Shown: positions 14,351-14,402 of the stretch, piece by piece | Layout: every line of letters starts with the position of its first letter | How positions within the stretch are numbered: position 1 is the first letter of the stretch | DNA from: an uncultured Halomicronema sp. | GTDB lineage: Bacteria; Cyanobacteriota; Cyanobacteriia; Phormidesmidales; Phormidesmidaceae | Direction: 5' to 3' | Length of the DNA: 14,402 nt | Assembly (NCBI GenBank): GCA_937897665.1 | Contig: CALCPB010000700.1 | Span: forward strand, 1 to 14,402 | Program-made: the position numbers and the translations under genes | Notes under the pieces: model-generated | Seen by the model: only the letters and a program-made list of their open reading frames with translations | The model's database searches: none | Told to the model about the DNA's origin: nothing

Positions 14351-14402
14351 CATTAGGCGACGCCGGAATTAGTGCATAGTTTTTTCTTCATTGCCTACAT
14401 TA

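Noticed and set aside
1..14402. CRISPR array, tRNA, rRNA or insertion sequence
   Set aside because: I found no evenly spaced repeats, cloverleaf-like segments or transposase frames anywhere in the window.

Overview
The window looks like chromosomal DNA of a filamentous or leptolyngbya-like cyanobacterium. The HIP1 octamer GCGATCGC recurs throughout (for example near 1068, 2833, 5688, 8159, 10459, 11530, 13058), and the protein content fits: cyanobacterial Ser/Thr kinases with C-terminal membrane segments and a kinase-AAA ATPase of the multisensor type. The genus cannot be fixed from the sequence alone.

Layout. 1-803: 3' part of threonine synthase (thrC, +). 804-1024: intergenic, with a direct repeat and an AGAAACCGGGT-type inverted repeat. 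1025-2792 (-): a tightly coupled operon of three genes, in transcription order a two-TM protein with a beta-rich arrestin-like tail, a small arrestin-like protein, and a small P-loop ATPase; each gene overlaps the next by 1-4 bases. Upstream is a doubtful ORF (2780-3217) cut off by a hairpin repeat at 3229-3276. 3608-3997 (+): a small four-TM protein. 4088-4684 (-) and 4805-7157 (+): a TetR regulator divergent from a GNAT acetyltransferase, an epoxide-hydrolase-like alpha/beta hydrolase and a short-chain dehydrogenase broken by one in-frame TAA. The divergent promoter has a good -35/-10 pair and a clear palindromic operator. 7230-7847 (-) and 7947-8366 (+): a second TetR regulator divergent from a 4HBT-type thioesterase, with two 16-bp operator-like palindromes between them. 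8396-8488: a pentapeptide-repeat remnant. 8553-9932 and 10224-11451 (-): tandem paralogous Ser/Thr kinases; the upstream copy has an internal deletion of about 146 nt and is frameshifted. 11452-12127: a long non-coding stretch with a possible promoter and several tiny leader ORFs. 12128-14350 (+): a kinase-AAA protein that stops at 740 residues, where its relatives continue to GAF and histidine-kinase domains.

How it works together. The two TetR modules look like small regulated catabolic or detoxification units acting on acyl, epoxide or similar small molecules; the ligands are unknown. The right third is a signalling cluster in which one kinase is decayed and one large kinase-ATPase is probably truncated. 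At least three genes (SDR, second kinase, multisensor kinase) carry disabling-looking changes within about 8 kb. This points either to active gene decay or to sequence errors, and raw reads should separate the two. The least familiar intact unit is the arrestin-like/ATPase operon at 1025-2792.
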